The notes: generated by a model from the letters alone, not told the origin. A stretch of 64,000 bases of DNA from Campylobacter concisus (GCF_003048405.1 NZ_PIQS01000006.1:32593-96592); one strand, 5' to 3'. Shown: positions 27,772-37,113, counted from the stretch's first letter. Translations and numbers: made by a program.

Positions 27772-28765
27772 GCTTGATGCAGAGCAGTGGCTAGAGAAAA
27801 GAAGCTCTTTTGAAATTTTAATAGACGCAAGATCGCCACATGAATTTTCATATTCACACATAAAAGATGCCATAAATTTATACGCTTTAAATGACGCGGA
27901 ACATAAAGAGGTAGGCACGATCTATAAAAGCGATAGATCCCTAGCAAAGAGTCTTGGTGCAAAGTATATCTGCAAAAATTTACAAAATATCATTGATGAG
28001 GTTTATAAAAGAGCCAAGGTTGGTTCAGCTATTGGCATCTACTGCGCTAAAGGTGGGCTTAGATCAAATTCTGTTGGCCATGTGCTTAGCATGATAGGAT
28101 ATAGAGTTTTTAGACTTAGTGGTGGCTATAAAGCTTATAGAAATCATGTTTTAGAATTTCTAAATCGACCTTTAAGCACAAAATTTATCACTCTTTTTGG
28201 AAATACTGGCTGCTATAAAAGCAAGCTCATAAGGGCTCTAAGTCCGTCAATAGACCTTGAAGCTATGGCAAATCATTTAGGATCTGTCTTTGGAGCGATA
28301 AATGGCGCGCAGCCAAGCCAAAAAAGCTTTGAAGATGCGTTGTTTGAAAAGCTCATCACACTAAAAGATGAAATTTGCTTTATCGAGGGTGAGAGCAGAA
28401 GGATAGGCTCGTTAAGTTTGCCAAAAAGTCTTTATGAGGCGATGCGTAGTGGCATAAATGTCGAAGTAAGTGCAAGTTTAGAAAAAAGAATTTCTTGTAT
28501 AGTAGATGACTATAAAAGTGTGGATAAAGCCTTTTTTGACGAGTGTATGAAGAAAATTTCACCATTTATCGATAAAAAAGCTAGAGATGAAGCTGTGGCT
28601 AAATTTAATAAAAATGACATTGCTAAAGTAGCTGAAATTTTACTCACAAAATACTATGACAAGGTCTATAAGAAAAATGAAAATATTAATGTTTTCATAA
28701 ATTCTGATGACTTTGAAGAGGCCGTTAAAAAGCTAAATGATATAAAAAATGAAGCAAAATTTTAG
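27758..28765 (+). CDS. selU: tRNA 2-selenouridine synthase (SelU/MnmH)
   Basis: SelU replaces sulfur by selenium at the wobble uridine of certain tRNAs, via a geranylated intermediate. The 335-residue product has an N-terminal rhodanese domain (about residues 1-130) with LIDARSPHEF and the active-site loop YCAKGGLRSNSVGHVL (about 93-108), and a C-terminal P-loop domain. Its nucleotide loop reads GNTGCYKS (about 148-155), where the canonical pattern is GxxxxGK[ST]: the glycine before Lys is Tyr here, so nucleotide binding may be altered. It starts at GTG 27758, 14 bases inside the HIT gene. Length is close to the family's 350-370. Confidence 0.85.
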   Translation: MPLFELDAEQWLEKRSSFEILIDARSPHEFSYSHIKDAINLYALNDAEHKEVGTIYKSDRSLAKSLGAKYICKNLQNIIDEVYKRAKVGSAIGIYCAKGGLRSNSVGHVLSMIGYRVFRLSGGYKAYRNHVLEFLNRPLSTKFITLFGNTGCYKSKLIRALSPSIDLEAMANHLGSVFGAINGAQPSQKSFEDALFEKLITLKDEICFIEGESRRIGSLSLPKSLYEAMRSGINVEVSASLEKRISCIVDDYKSVDKAFFDECMKKISPFIDKKARDEAVAKFNKNDIAKVAEILLTKYYDKVYKKNENINVFINSDDFEEAVKKLNDIKNEAKF

Positions 28766-28800
28766 GCTTATTTTAATTAAAAAAATTAAGCCTAAAATTT
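28757..28800 (+). terminator. Intrinsic terminator at the selU stop codon
   Basis: AAATTTTAGGCTTA at 28757-28770 pairs perfectly with TAAGCCTAAAATTT at 28787-28800, with extra A/T pairing in between. The left arm contains the selU stop codon. The near-symmetry would also serve transcripts from the other side. Confidence 0.8.
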
Positions 28801-28865
28801 ATACAAATGAGTTTTAACTCTTAAAATTTTATAGCCTTTGCTCACTTAAATTTATTGATTTTACT

Positions 28866-28911
28866 AAGAATAATATGTTTAATTTTATGTAAAATATTTT
28901 GTATTATTCTT
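28866..28911. repeat. Inverted repeat in the ilvB upstream region
   Basis: AAGAATAATA at 28866-28875 and TATTATTCTT at 28902-28911 are a perfect 10-bp inverted repeat around a 26-base AT-rich centre, in the 265-base spacer between selU and ilvB. The left arm, with ATG after it, also occurs upstream of hydA (35740-35750). It may be an operator; the regulator is unknown. Confidence 0.45.
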
Positions 28912-28997
28912 CTAAACTAGTTAAAAATTTTTCAAGAAAATCAAAGTAATACCTAAAATTCGCTAGAAAGTTAAAATGGATTTAAAATGCTTTGGGA

Positions 28998-29003
28998 TAT
29001 AAT
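28998..29003 (+). promoter_or_regulatory. -10 element for the ilvB-ilvN-lpxD operon
   Basis: Consensus TATAAT in TTTGGGATATAATCTGCG, 30 bases before the chosen ilvB ATG. Confidence 0.65.
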
Positions 29004-29033
29004 CTGCGATAAATTTATCAAAAGGCTAAAGTG

Positions 29034-30731
29034 ATGATAAAACAGATTTCTGGTTCACAGATGATAAGCGAGGCCTTGCACGAAGAGGGCGTTGAGATAG
29101 TTTTTGGCTATCCTGGCGGTGCAGCTTTAAATATCTATGACGAAACATACAAGCAGACTTATTTCAAACACGTCTTGGTTCGCCACGAGCAAGCAGCCGT
29201 TCACGCGGCCGATGGATACGCTAGGGTTAGTGGTAAAGTTGGCGTTGCTTTTGTGACTAGTGGCCCTGGCTTTACAAATGCTGTCACTGGCCTTGCAACA
29301 GCTTATAGCGACAGTATTCCGATCGTGCTTATAAGCGGTCAAGTACCAACATTTATGATCGGTACAGATGCTTTTCAAGAGATCGATGCGGTCGGCATTT
29401 CACGCCCATGCGTCAAGCACAATTTTTTAGTAAATAGCGTGGAGGAGCTGCCTCGCATTATAAAAGAGGCCTTTTATATTGCAAGATCAGGCCGCCCAGG
29501 ACCAGTTCATATCGACATTCCAAAAAATATTACATCAAAGCTTGGTGATTTTGTATATCCAAAAGAAATTTCTATTCCAAGTTACAAGCCAACTTATAAA
29601 GGCAACCAAAAGCAGATAAAAAAAGCAGCAGTTGCGATAAATGAAGCAAAAAGACCGCTTCTATACATCGGTGGCGGTGCGATCGCATCTGGAGCTAGCG
29701 ATATCATCCGTAAATTTATGAAAAAAACTGGCATTCCAGCGGTTGAGACACTGATGGCTCTTGGTGTGCTTGACGCAAAAGATGAGCTAAATTTAGGCAT
29801 GGCTGGTATGCATGGTAGCTACGCTTCAAACATGGCTTTAAGCGAGTGTGATCTTTTGATCTCACTTGGAGCTAGATTTTGCGATAGGATCACTGGCAGA
29901 ACGGATGAGTTTGCCAAACATGCAAAGATAATTCACATTGATATTGATCCAAGCTCTATTTCAAAGATCATAAACGCTCACTATCCAATCGTTGGCGATC
30001 TTACAAACGTGTTAACTGAACTTTATGATGAGGTAAAGGGTGAGCCTAAAAACTATGCGTCTTGGAGAGAAATTTTAGATAGATATTCTAAACTAAATCC
30101 ACTTGGCTATACAGATAGCGACAAGGTCTTAAAGCCACAATGGGTCATCGAAGAGACCGCAAAGATAGCAGGAGCTGATGCGATAATCTCAACAGACGTC
30201 GGACAGCACCAAATGTGGGTGGCGCAGTTTTATTCGTTTAACCGAGCAAGACAGCTTGTCACAAGTGGTGGACTTGGCACAATGGGATTTGGCCTCCCTG
30301 CAGCGATTGGTGCAAAATGTGCAAAACCAGACAATCTTGTTATAAATTTTACAGGCGATGGCTCAATACTTATGAATATCCAAGAGTTAATGACCGCTCA
30401 TGAGATAAATATGCCCGTTATAAACATCATTTTAAACAACAACTTCTTAGGCATGGTTCGTCAGTGGCAGACATTTTTTTATGAAAAACGCTACTCATCG
30501 ACTGATCTTAGCTTGCAGCCTGATTTTGTAAAGATTGCTGAAGGATTTGGCGGAGTTGGCTTTGTTTGCAAGAGCAAGGATGAGTTTAGAAAGGCTTTAA
30601 AAGAAGCGATCGATAGCAAAAAATCAGCGATGATCGACGTTAGGATCGACCGCTTTGAGGATGTGCTTCCTATGGTTCCAGCTGGAGCTGCGATTTATAA
30701 TATGATATTAAAGAGCAAGGAAGAAAAATGA
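29034..30731 (+). CDS. ilvB: Acetolactate synthase large (catalytic) subunit
   Basis: This is a thiamine-diphosphate enzyme for the first common step of branched-chain amino acid synthesis. The 565-residue product has the N-terminal TPP-binding domain with VFGYPGGAALNIYDE and the catalytic Glu in VRHEQAAVHAADGYARVSG (about residues 45-64). It also has the central FAD domain, and a C-terminal domain with GGLGTMGFGLPAAIGAK (about 412-428) and the GDGSILMN...NN TPP motif (about 440-466). GTG 29031 directly precedes ATG 29034 in frame; the ATG is preferred for spacing from AAAGG. It overlaps the small subunit gene by 4 bases. Confidence 0.97.
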   Translation: MIKQISGSQMISEALHEEGVEIVFGYPGGAALNIYDETYKQTYFKHVLVRHEQAAVHAADGYARVSGKVGVAFVTSGPGFTNAVTGLATAYSDSIPIVLISGQVPTFMIGTDAFQEIDAVGISRPCVKHNFLVNSVEELPRIIKEAFYIARSGRPGPVHIDIPKNITSKLGDFVYPKEISIPSYKPTYKGNQKQIKKAAVAINEAKRPLLYIGGGAIASGASDIIRKFMKKTGIPAVETLMALGVLDAKDELNLGMAGMHGSYASNMALSECDLLISLGARFCDRITGRTDEFAKHAKIIHIDIDPSSISKIINAHYPIVGDLTNVLTELYDEVKGEPKNYASWREILDRYSKLNPLGYTDSDKVLKPQWVIEETAKIAGADAIISTDVGQHQMWVAQFYSFNRARQLVTSGGLGTMGFGLPAAIGAKCAKPDNLVINFTGDGSILMNIQELMTAHEINMPVINIILNNNFLGMVRQWQTFFYEKRYSSTDLSLQPDFVKIAEGFGGVGFVCKSKDEFRKALKEAIDSKKSAMIDVRIDRFEDVLPMVPAGAAIYNMILKSKEEK

Positions 30732-31195
30732 GTATCAGAAGAACGATTTCGGTTATAGTTTTAAATGAACATGGCGTTTTGGCTAGAATTTCTGGGCTTT
30801 TTGCGGGCAGAGGCTACAATATCGACACGCTAACTGTCGCTCCGATACCTGAGAGCAACTTCTCAAGACTAAGTATAGTAACTAGTGGCGATGAGAGAGT
30901 TTTAGAGCAGATCGTAAAGCAGCTTCATAAGCTCATCCCAACGTATAAAGTCATAGAAAGTGGCGAATTTGTCGAAAAAGAGATGGCTCTTGTGAAAATC
31001 CCACTTGGTGAAAATTTTGCTGGTCTTGAGGCGATACTAAAGTCGTATAACGGTATCGTTACAAATACAAACGAAAACTACATCGTTGTCATGGTGGCTG
31101 ACGATGCGAGTAGGATAGAGAACTTTTTAAAATCGATAAAGAAATTTAACCCAGTTGATGTCGTGCGCGGCGGATCTGTGATAATGGATATATGA
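30728..31195 (+). CDS. ilvN: Acetolactate synthase small (regulatory) subunit
   Basis: The regulatory subunit mediates valine feedback on acetolactate synthase. The 155-residue product has an N-terminal ACT domain (about residues 5-78) with TISVIVLNEHGVLARISGLFAGRGYNID and the LTVAPIPESNFSRL segment in outline, followed by a C-terminal ACT-like domain (about 85-155) ending VVRGGSVIMDI. Length is normal for the short type. The ATGA overlap with ilvB (30728-30731) ensures matched synthesis; its TGA in turn overlaps the lpxD ATG. Confidence 0.96.
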   Translation: MSIRRTISVIVLNEHGVLARISGLFAGRGYNIDTLTVAPIPESNFSRLSIVTSGDERVLEQIVKQLHKLIPTYKVIESGEFVEKEMALVKIPLGENFAGLEAILKSYNGIVTNTNENYIVVMVADDASRIENFLKSIKKFNPVDVVRGGSVIMDI

Positions 31196-32148
31196 TGAAA
31201 CTAAGTGAAATAGCTTTAAAAGTAAACGCTACTTTTAGCGGAGAAGATATAGAAATTTTTGCCTTAAATTCTTTAAAAAATGCAAATAAAGCTGAGCTAA
31301 CATATTGTGACGGCGAGAAAAATGCAAAATTTATAAGTATGTCAAACGCTGGAGCCATATTGGTAACAAAATCACTTTTGGACCTAGTGCCAGCTGGCAT
31401 GGTAGCGCTTGTGTGTGATAACCCGCACCTTGCATTTGCCTTGCTTAGTAGAGATTATGCTAAGCCGCTTTTTTGCGAGCCTAAGCCATCAAATATCGCC
31501 AAGAGTGCAAAGATGATGCCAAATGTCTACATAGGCTCAAATGTGAGTGTGGGCGAAAATACGGTAGTAATGGCTGGAGCATTTTTGGGCGATAATGTGA
31601 CTATCGGCAAAAACTGCATCATCCACCCAAATGTCGTCATTTATAACGACTGCGTCATCGGTAACGAGTGTCATCTGCTAGCAAACTGCGTCATCGGCAG
31701 CGACGGCTTTGGCTATGCGCATACAAAAACTGGCGAGCATGTAAAAATTTATCACAATGGCAATGTAGTTTTAGGTGATTTTGTTGAGATCGGCGCTTGC
31801 ACGACGATAGATCGTGGCGTTTTTGAAAGCACAATGATCGCAAACTACACAAAGATAGATAATCTCGTTCAAATAGGTCATAACTGCGAGCTTGGAAATG
31901 GCTGCCTAATCGTCTCACAAACTGGCCTTGCTGGCTCAACAGTGCTAGGCAGAAACGTTGTAATGGGCGGACAAAGCGGCTCAGCTGGTCATGTAAAAGT
32001 GGGTGACTTTGCGCAGATCGCTGCACGTGGAGGCGTTAGCAAAGATCTGCCTGGTGGCAAAAAATACGCTGGAGCCTATCCGATAATGGAGCTTTCAGAT
32101 CAGTTTAAACTCCAAGCAAAAATTTTGAGATTTTTTAAGAAAAATTGA
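31192..32148 (+). CDS. lpxD: UDP-3-O-acylglucosamine N-acyltransferase LpxD
   Basis: LpxD adds the N-linked hydroxyacyl chain in lipid A synthesis. The 318-residue product has the N-terminal uridine-binding domain (about residues 1-100), then a left-handed beta-helix of hexapeptide repeats (about 100-280; for example IGSNVSVGENTVVMAGAFLG in outline and VIGSDGFGYAHTKTGEH), the catalytic-type His in QIGHNCELG (about 222-230), and a C-terminal helix ending RFFKKN. The first of two ATGs (31192, 31195) overlaps the ilvN stop. Placing lpxD behind ilvBN is an operon of unrelated pathways, as often seen in Campylobacter. A strong hairpin follows. Confidence 0.96.
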   Translation: MMKLSEIALKVNATFSGEDIEIFALNSLKNANKAELTYCDGEKNAKFISMSNAGAILVTKSLLDLVPAGMVALVCDNPHLAFALLSRDYAKPLFCEPKPSNIAKSAKMMPNVYIGSNVSVGENTVVMAGAFLGDNVTIGKNCIIHPNVVIYNDCVIGNECHLLANCVIGSDGFGYAHTKTGEHVKIYHNGNVVLGDFVEIGACTTIDRGVFESTMIANYTKIDNLVQIGHNCELGNGCLIVSQTGLAGSTVLGRNVVMGGQSGSAGHVKVGDFAQIAARGGVSKDLPGGKKYAGAYPIMELSDQFKLQAKILRFFKKN

Positions 32149-32152
32149 TTGC

Positions 32153-32187
32153 AAGCTTTTGCGAGCTTAAAATCGCAAAAGCTTTTT
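32153..32187 (+). terminator. Intrinsic terminator after lpxD
   Basis: AAGCTTTTGCGA at 32153-32164 pairs perfectly with TCGCAAAAGCTT at 32173-32184 around an 8-base loop, followed by TTT. It lies between converging lpxD and ackA, so it can serve both directions. Confidence 0.85.
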
Positions 32188-32270
32188 ATCTCGTAGCCTA
32201 AAAATGCTAATTCTATTTTAAAACGAATTAGGCTTAAAATTTATATATCAAGTCTGGCTTAAACATCTAT

Positions 32271-33467
32271 TTATTTGGCTTTGCTCTCTTTTATTACTCT
32301 AGCCGTTTCTATCGCGATTTCTAGCTCTTCATTTGTTGGGATGATGAGTGTTTTTATCTTAGCGTCATCCCCATCTATGCATCTCTCGCCTCGCATGTCT
32401 TGGAAATTTAGATCGTGATTTATGTGAATGCCAAGATGTTTTAATTCATCACAAATTTTTTGCCTTGTATTTGGTGCATTTTCGCCAATACCACCGGTAA
32501 ATATAAGTGCATCAACGCGTCCTAAAATGGCGTAATATGAGCCAATATATTTTTTTACTCGGTAGCAAAACATCTCAAAAGCAAGCTTTGCTCGCTCATC
32601 GTTTTGCATTTTGGCCACAACCTCTCTCATGTCGCTTGAGCCACAAATTCCAAAAAGTCCGCTTTTTTTGTTTAAAAAGTTATCTATCTCGTTCCACTTT
32701 AAAACGCCGATATTTAGCAGGTAAATGACCACAGCTGGGTCCATATCGCCGCTTCTTGTACCCATTATGAGCCCTTCAAGTGGGCTAAGCCCCATCGAGG
32801 TGTCGATACTTTTGCCATTTTGTACCGCACAGGCTGAGGCGCCATTTCCTAGATGAAGTGAGATGGCATTAAATTTATCAAATTCTATACCAAGCATTTT
32901 GGCCGCTTGCTTGCAAACATATCTATGTGATGTGCCGTGAAAGCCGTATTTTCTGATGTGATGGGTCTTGCAAACGTCATAAGGTAGGGCGTAGCGGTAG
33001 GCATACTCTGGCATACTTTGATGAAATACCGTGTCAAAAACGACCACGTGAGGTACGTTTTTGCTCTCTTTCATCGCATTTTTGATGCCAGCAAGATGCC
33101 CTGGGTTATGAAGTGGTGCTAATGGGCTTATCTCCTCGATCTTTTTAATAACGCTCTCATCAACGATCATCGAGCTAAAAAAGCTTTCTCCGCCGTGTAC
33201 TATCCTGTGTCCGATGCCGTCAAGCTCACTTAGATCGTGTAGAGTGTGTGATGTAACAAATAGCTCGTTCATCGCCTCAAGTCCGTCATGGTGGTCTTTT
33301 ATGAAGCGTTTTATCTCATAGGTTTCGCCATTTGCTTTTAGTACCGCTCTTGAGCTGGAGCTACCGATTTGCTCGACTAGACCGCTTGCTAGACTGGTTT
33401 TGGTATCCATTGCAAAAAGTTGAAATTTTATTGAGCTACTACCCGAGTTTAAAACCAAAATTCTCAT
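32271..33467 (-). CDS. ackA: Acetate kinase
   Basis: AckA interconverts acetyl phosphate and ADP with acetate and ATP. The 398-residue product contains [15 protein letters not shown] (residues 4-18), [11 protein letters not shown] (about 84-94), [11 protein letters not shown] (about 174-184), [11 protein letters not shown] (about 205-215), [20 protein letters not shown] (about 225-244) and [13 protein letters not shown] (about 323-335), the complete ASKHA-type active site. It follows pta by a single base, so the two form a pta-ackA operon for overflow acetate production or acetate assimilation. Confidence 0.98.
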   Translation of the reverse strand: MRILVLNSGSSSIKFQLFAMDTKTSLASGLVEQIGSSSSRAVLKANGETYEIKRFIKDHHDGLEAMNELFVTSHTLHDLSELDGIGHRIVHGGESFFSSMIVDESVIKKIEEISPLAPLHNPGHLAGIKNAMKESKNVPHVVVFDTVFHQSMPEYAYRYALPYDVCKTHHIRKYGFHGTSHRYVCKQAAKMLGIEFDKFNAISLHLGNGASACAVQNGKSIDTSMGLSPLEGLIMGTRSGDMDPAVVIYLLNIGVLKWNEIDNFLNKKSGLFGICGSSDMREVVAKMQNDERAKLAFEMFCYRVKKYIGSYYAILGRVDALIFTGGIGENAPNTRQKICDELKHLGIHINHDLNFQDMRGERCIDGDDAKIKTLIIPTNEELEIAIETARVIKESKAK

Positions 33468-33468
33468 A

Positions 33469-34836
33469 TTATTCTCCTGCTTGTATAGCGCTGATTAGGA
33501 TAGTATTTACCACGTCTTCGACAAGGCAACCGCGGCTTAGGTCATTAACCGGCTTTTTTAGCCCTTGAAGTATCGGACCCACTGCTAGAGCGTTTGCGCT
33601 TCGCTGAACTGCTTTATAGCAGATGTTCCCGCAGTTTAAATTTGGAAAGATAAATACATTTGCCTGCCCTGCGACATCGGATTTTGGCATCTTTTTGCTA
33701 GCGACACTTGGCTCGATAGCTGCATCAAACTGAATAGGTGCTGCAATTTTTAAATTTGTGTCAAGCTCAAGTGCTTTTTTAGCAGCTTCTTTTATAAATT
33801 CCACATCAGGCCCACTTCCGCTATCAGCTGTGGAGTAGCTTAGCATAGCGATCTTTGGACTAAGACCAAATGTACTTGCCGTTTGAGCGCTACTTAGCGT
33901 GATGCTAGCAAGCTCATCTGCGCTTGGATTTGGCGTGACAGCACAGTCTGCAAAGAGTAAAATTTCTTCTTCAAGTGCCATGAAAAATGCCCCGCTTACC
34001 ACACTTACATTTGGCTTTGTTTTTATGATCTGTAAAGCTGGACGGATCGTATCAGCTGTGCTCATCGTAGCGCCACTTACTAGTGCGTCTGCCAAGCCTT
34101 CATGAATTAGCATAGTGGCAAAGTAAATTTTATCTTTTGCAAGCGCATTTGCCTTGGCTTCATCAACGCTTTTATGCTTTCTAAGCTCATAAATTTTCTT
34201 TGCAAATTCATCTGTCAGCTCGCTTTGTGCTGGGTTGATCACTTTGGCTTTGCTCAAATTTAGCCCCAAGGCAGCTGCTTTTTTTGAAATTTCGCTCTCA
34301 AGTCCTAGTAAGATGATATTTGCTGCATCTTTTTCTAGTACGATGTGAGCTGCTTTTAAAATTCTCTCATCGTCACTCTCTGGTAAAACAACGGTTTTGT
34401 TTGCAACTTTAGCTCTTTTTAGAAGCAGGCTTTGAAATTTAAAAGGAGTGACGATCTGGGCTTGATAGTTTAAAATTTCATCAATATTATCACTAATGAG
34501 AAGCTTTGAGTTTGGATTTAGTGCTTTTAGTTCACTTACATGTTCGTCAAACACTGGAGTGTTCAAATTTCTTGCTAGCTTTAAATTTAGCTCGCTTTTG
34601 CCAAAGACATTAAAGCTCTCACAGCCAAGAACTATAACAAAGTCGCTTTTGGCTTTTACCTCATCAAATTTGTCTATAAATTTGAGAAAAAACTCTTTTT
34701 CATTTGAGTTTATTAAGTTATTTTTATCGTTTTCATCTGGGATTATTTTGAAAATCTCAACTTTTTTGAATTTTGTAGCTATAATTTCTTGCAGATGTGC
34801 TAAATTTTTGTCTGTAAAAACGTAACAACTTTTCAT
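33469..34836 (-). CDS. pta: Phosphate acetyltransferase
   Basis: Pta interconverts acetyl-CoA and acetyl phosphate. The 455-residue product has the catalytic PTA_PTB domain (about residues 130-450) with [36 protein letters not shown] (in outline, about 265-285), [16 protein letters not shown] and a C-terminal [29 protein letters not shown] segment. The N-terminal about 120 residues are a reduced form of the regulatory part seen in long enterobacterial Pta (about 700 residues), so this is an intermediate-length enzyme typical of the group. It is first in pta-ackA and lies head-to-head with flgH. Confidence 0.95.
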   Translation of the reverse strand: MKSCYVFTDKNLAHLQEIIATKFKKVEIFKIIPDENDKNNLINSNEKEFFLKFIDKFDEVKAKSDFVIVLGCESFNVFGKSELNLKLARNLNTPVFDEHVSELKALNPNSKLLISDNIDEILNYQAQIVTPFKFQSLLLKRAKVANKTVVLPESDDERILKAAHIVLEKDAANIILLGLESEISKKAAALGLNLSKAKVINPAQSELTDEFAKKIYELRKHKSVDEAKANALAKDKIYFATMLIHEGLADALVSGATMSTADTIRPALQIIKTKPNVSVVSGAFFMALEEEILLFADCAVTPNPSADELASITLSSAQTASTFGLSPKIAMLSYSTADSGSGPDVEFIKEAAKKALELDTNLKIAAPIQFDAAIEPSVASKKMPKSDVAGQANVFIFPNLNCGNICYKAVQRSANALAVGPILQGLKKPVNDLSRGCLVEDVVNTILISAIQAGE

Positions 34837-34849
34837 TTGCGACCTTTTT

Positions 34850-34866
34850 AGGAACTTAAATTGCTT
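34850..34866 (+). promoter_or_regulatory. Sigma-54 (RpoN) promoter for flgH
   Basis: AGGAACTTAAATTGCTT has the invariant GG and GC ten bases apart and TTGCTT at the -12 side, fitting TGGCAC-N5-TTGCTT. It ends 38 bases before the flgH ATG in the pta-flgH divergent spacer. Together with the flgI site it places L- and P-ring genes in one RpoN class. Confidence 0.82.
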
Positions 34867-34904
34867 AATTTTAGCACAAAGATACTTATTTTAAGGCATT
34901 TTTT

Positions 34905-35612
34905 ATGAACCATAAAACGATTTGGCTCGTCTTATCTGCGGGCATTATTTGCACTGGCTGCACACCAAGCGCTGATCCTCATATCAATATGAAACCCCCA
35001 GTTTATGTCGAGCAACTCCCTTCAAAAGATAGTGGAACCGGACAAAGCAACGCTGGCAGCCTCTTTGGTAAGGGCGAGAATCCACTATTTTCAGATAGAA
35101 AGGCGATGAATGTAAATGATATCGTGACTATCGTTATCTCAGAAAATGCAAGCCAAACTTCAACTGGTAGCAAAAGTACCAACAAAGATAGCACCATCTC
35201 GCTTGGTGGCGGTGTTTTCACAGCTGGGGCTGCACCGCTTTCAACTGTGGCTGATAATCTAAACAAATACGGCGATATCGGCTTTAAAGCAGGTGGTGGC
35301 AATAAATTTACAGGAAGTGGCACGAGCAATAGAAGCGAGAAATTTACCGCAACCATTTCAGCTAGGATCATAAAAATACTAAATAACGGCAATTACTTCA
35401 TAGAAGGTAGCCGCGAGCTACTTATAAATGGCGAAAAGCAGATCATGCAAGTAAGTGGTGTCATCAGACCTTACGACATCTCACAAAATAACGAAATCGA
35501 CTCAAAATATATAGCTGACGCTAAAATTTTGTATAAAACTGAGGGCGAGCTAGACAAATCTACCAAAAAACCTTGGGGCACAAGACTTATGGAGGCTATC
35601 TGGCCATTTTAA
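34905..35612 (+). CDS. flgH: Flagellar L-ring lipoprotein FlgH
   Basis: FlgH forms the L ring in the outer membrane. The 235-residue precursor has a lipoprotein signal peptide with lipobox ICTGC (Cys at about residue 19). It then has the conserved SLFGKGENPLFSDRKAMNVNDIVTIVISENASQTS region (outlined, about 52-86) and the C-terminal INGEKQIMQVSGVIRPYDIS segment (about 171-190), ending LMEAIWPF. Length is normal. It is transcribed away from pta from a sigma-54 promoter and followed by a hairpin, so it is a single-gene flagellar transcript separated from the main flagellar block. Confidence 0.97.
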   Translation: MNHKTIWLVLSAGIICTGCTPSADPHINMKPPVYVEQLPSKDSGTGQSNAGSLFGKGENPLFSDRKAMNVNDIVTIVISENASQTSTGSKSTNKDSTISLGGGVFTAGAAPLSTVADNLNKYGDIGFKAGGGNKFTGSGTSNRSEKFTATISARIIKILNNGNYFIEGSRELLINGEKQIMQVSGVIRPYDISQNNEIDSKYIADAKILYKTEGELDKSTKKPWGTRLMEAIWPF

Positions 35613-35618
35613 TGCAAC

Positions 35619-35656
35619 TTTAAAAGCCTAAAATTTAATCAATTTGGGCTTTTAAA
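35619..35656 (+). terminator. Intrinsic terminator after flgH
   Basis: TTTAAAAGCC at 35619-35628 pairs with GGCTTTTAAA at 35647-35656; the loop sequence can extend the stem with a bulge. It begins 7 bases after the flgH stop. Confidence 0.7.
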
Positions 35657-35958
35657 AATTTATATCTCAAAAATTTCTCTCGCCTTAAATATGCTAAATT
35701 TTTAAAAATCATTAAAAATTATAGTTGATATTTACTTTCAGAATAATATGCTTAAAATATTGAAAATTCATCAAAACAAAATAAAATTTCTCAAAATATT
35801 ATTTTTTATATTTTGAAAATATATCGCAAAAAAAGGGATTTTAAATTTTTTAGTTAAAATTTATTTAATTACAAATATTAATTTTATAAAATAATTTTTT
35901 ACTTCTTTAAACAAAGATATTATTAACAAAAGTAAAATTTTCAAGCAAAGGAGCTTAT
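35657..35958. promoter_or_regulatory. AT-rich regulatory region upstream of hydA
   Basis: About 300 bases of very AT-rich sequence hold no ORF. They contain AGAATAATATG at 35740-35750, also found upstream of ilvB, and ATATTATT at 35796-35803, which is inverted to it. A perfect 17-base odd palindrome TATATTTTGAAAATATA lies at 35807-35823. A GGAG ribosome site lies at about 35949-35953 before the hydA ATG. No clear -10 can be singled out in such AT-rich DNA. Control of the hydrogenase operon (by nickel, oxygen or electron acceptors) most probably acts here; this is inference. Confidence 0.5.
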
Positions 35959-37104
35959 ATGAATAATGACTTGCGTCAAAAGATAGATAGACGCTTAAGT
36001 GAGCTTAGTGCGTTGCCTAAGATGAAAAGCGACTCGAGTATTGCGCAGCTTTTAAAAGAGAAGGGCTTTACGAGGCGTGATTTTATGAAGTGGGCTGGTG
36101 CGATGACAGCTTTTATGGCTCTACCAAGTGCGATGACACCGATGGTTGCTCGTGCTGCTGAGCTTAGCGATAGGCTTCCTGTGATATGGCTTCATATGGC
36201 AGAATGCACAGGCTGTAGCGAGAGCTTACTAAGAACCGATGCTCCAAGTATAGATAGTCTTATATTTGACTACATAAGCCTTGAATACCACGAAACTATT
36301 ATGGCAGCTTCTGGTTGGCAGGCTGAAGAAAATTTAGAGAGTGCGATCGAAAAATATAAAGGCAGATACATCCTACTAGTTGAGGGAGGTATTCCAACTG
36401 GTGCGACTGAAAATTTTCTAACTGTTGGACCTCATGGCACAACAGGTAAAACTCATGCTGTAAATGCTTCAAAAGACGCAGCTGCTATCTTTGCGATCGG
36501 CACCTGTTCTAGCTTTGGTGGCATTCAAGCTGCAAGGCCAAACCCATCAAATTCAGTGGGACTTTCAAAGGTAACTGATAAACCAGTTATTAATGTTGCG
36601 GGCTGTCCACCAAGTGAGAAAAATATCGTTGGCAACGTGCTTCACTTCTTACTTTTTGGCACACTTCCAGCGCTTGATGTTTACAATAGACCAAAATGGG
36701 CTTATGGTTTAAGAATTCACGATCTTTGCGAAAGACGTGGTCACTTTGACGCTGGCGAGTTTGTCCAAAGCTTCGGCGATGAAGGTGCAAAAAATGGCTA
36801 CTGCTTATACAAAGTAGGTTGCAAAGGTCCATATACATTTAATAACTGCTCACGCGAGAGATTTAACCAGCACACATCGTGGCCAGTTCAAGCAGGTCAC
36901 GGCTGTATAGGCTGCTCAGAGCCAGACTTCTGGGATACGATGGGACCATTTGAAGAGCCTATGGCAGATAGACTCTTTGATACTGTTTTAGGTCTTGGAG
37001 CTGATAATGTCAGCGATAAAGTTGGCATCGGAATTTTAGCTCTTACAGGCATTGGTATAGCAGCTCACGCTGTTATAGCTTCTATGAGTAAAGATAAAGA
37101 ATAA
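35959..37104 (+). CDS. hydA: [NiFe] uptake hydrogenase small subunit
   Basis: The small subunit carries the Fe-S relay of a periplasm-facing membrane-bound [NiFe] hydrogenase. The 381-residue precursor has a twin-arginine signal (TRRDFMKWAGAMTAFMALP, about residues 37-55, cleaved near ARA). The proximal cluster starts with AECTGCSES (about 83-91), and further cluster ligands include GTCSSFGG, NVAGCPPSE, CLYKVGCKGP and GHGCIGCSEPDFWD. A C-terminal hydrophobic helix (about 350-372) anchors it in the membrane. First gene of hydABCDE-hypF. Sequence motifs fit group 1 hydrogenases of respiratory hydrogen oxidation, as in Wolinella and Helicobacter. Confidence 0.97.
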   Translation: MNNDLRQKIDRRLSELSALPKMKSDSSIAQLLKEKGFTRRDFMKWAGAMTAFMALPSAMTPMVARAAELSDRLPVIWLHMAECTGCSESLLRTDAPSIDSLIFDYISLEYHETIMAASGWQAEENLESAIEKYKGRYILLVEGGIPTGATENFLTVGPHGTTGKTHAVNASKDAAAIFAIGTCSSFGGIQAARPNPSNSVGLSKVTDKPVINVAGCPPSEKNIVGNVLHFLLFGTLPALDVYNRPKWAYGLRIHDLCERRGHFDAGEFVQSFGDEGAKNGYCLYKVGCKGPYTFNNCSRERFNQHTSWPVQAGHGCIGCSEPDFWDTMGPFEEPMADRLFDTVLGLGADNVSDKVGIGILALTGIGIAAHAVIASMSKDKE

Positions 37105-37113
37105 GGCGAAAAA

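Noticed and set aside
32207..32231. Second hairpin in the lpxD-ackA gap (CTAATTC/GAATTAG)
   Set aside because: Only a 7-bp AT-rich stem without a T-tract; the stronger hairpin at 32153 explains termination.
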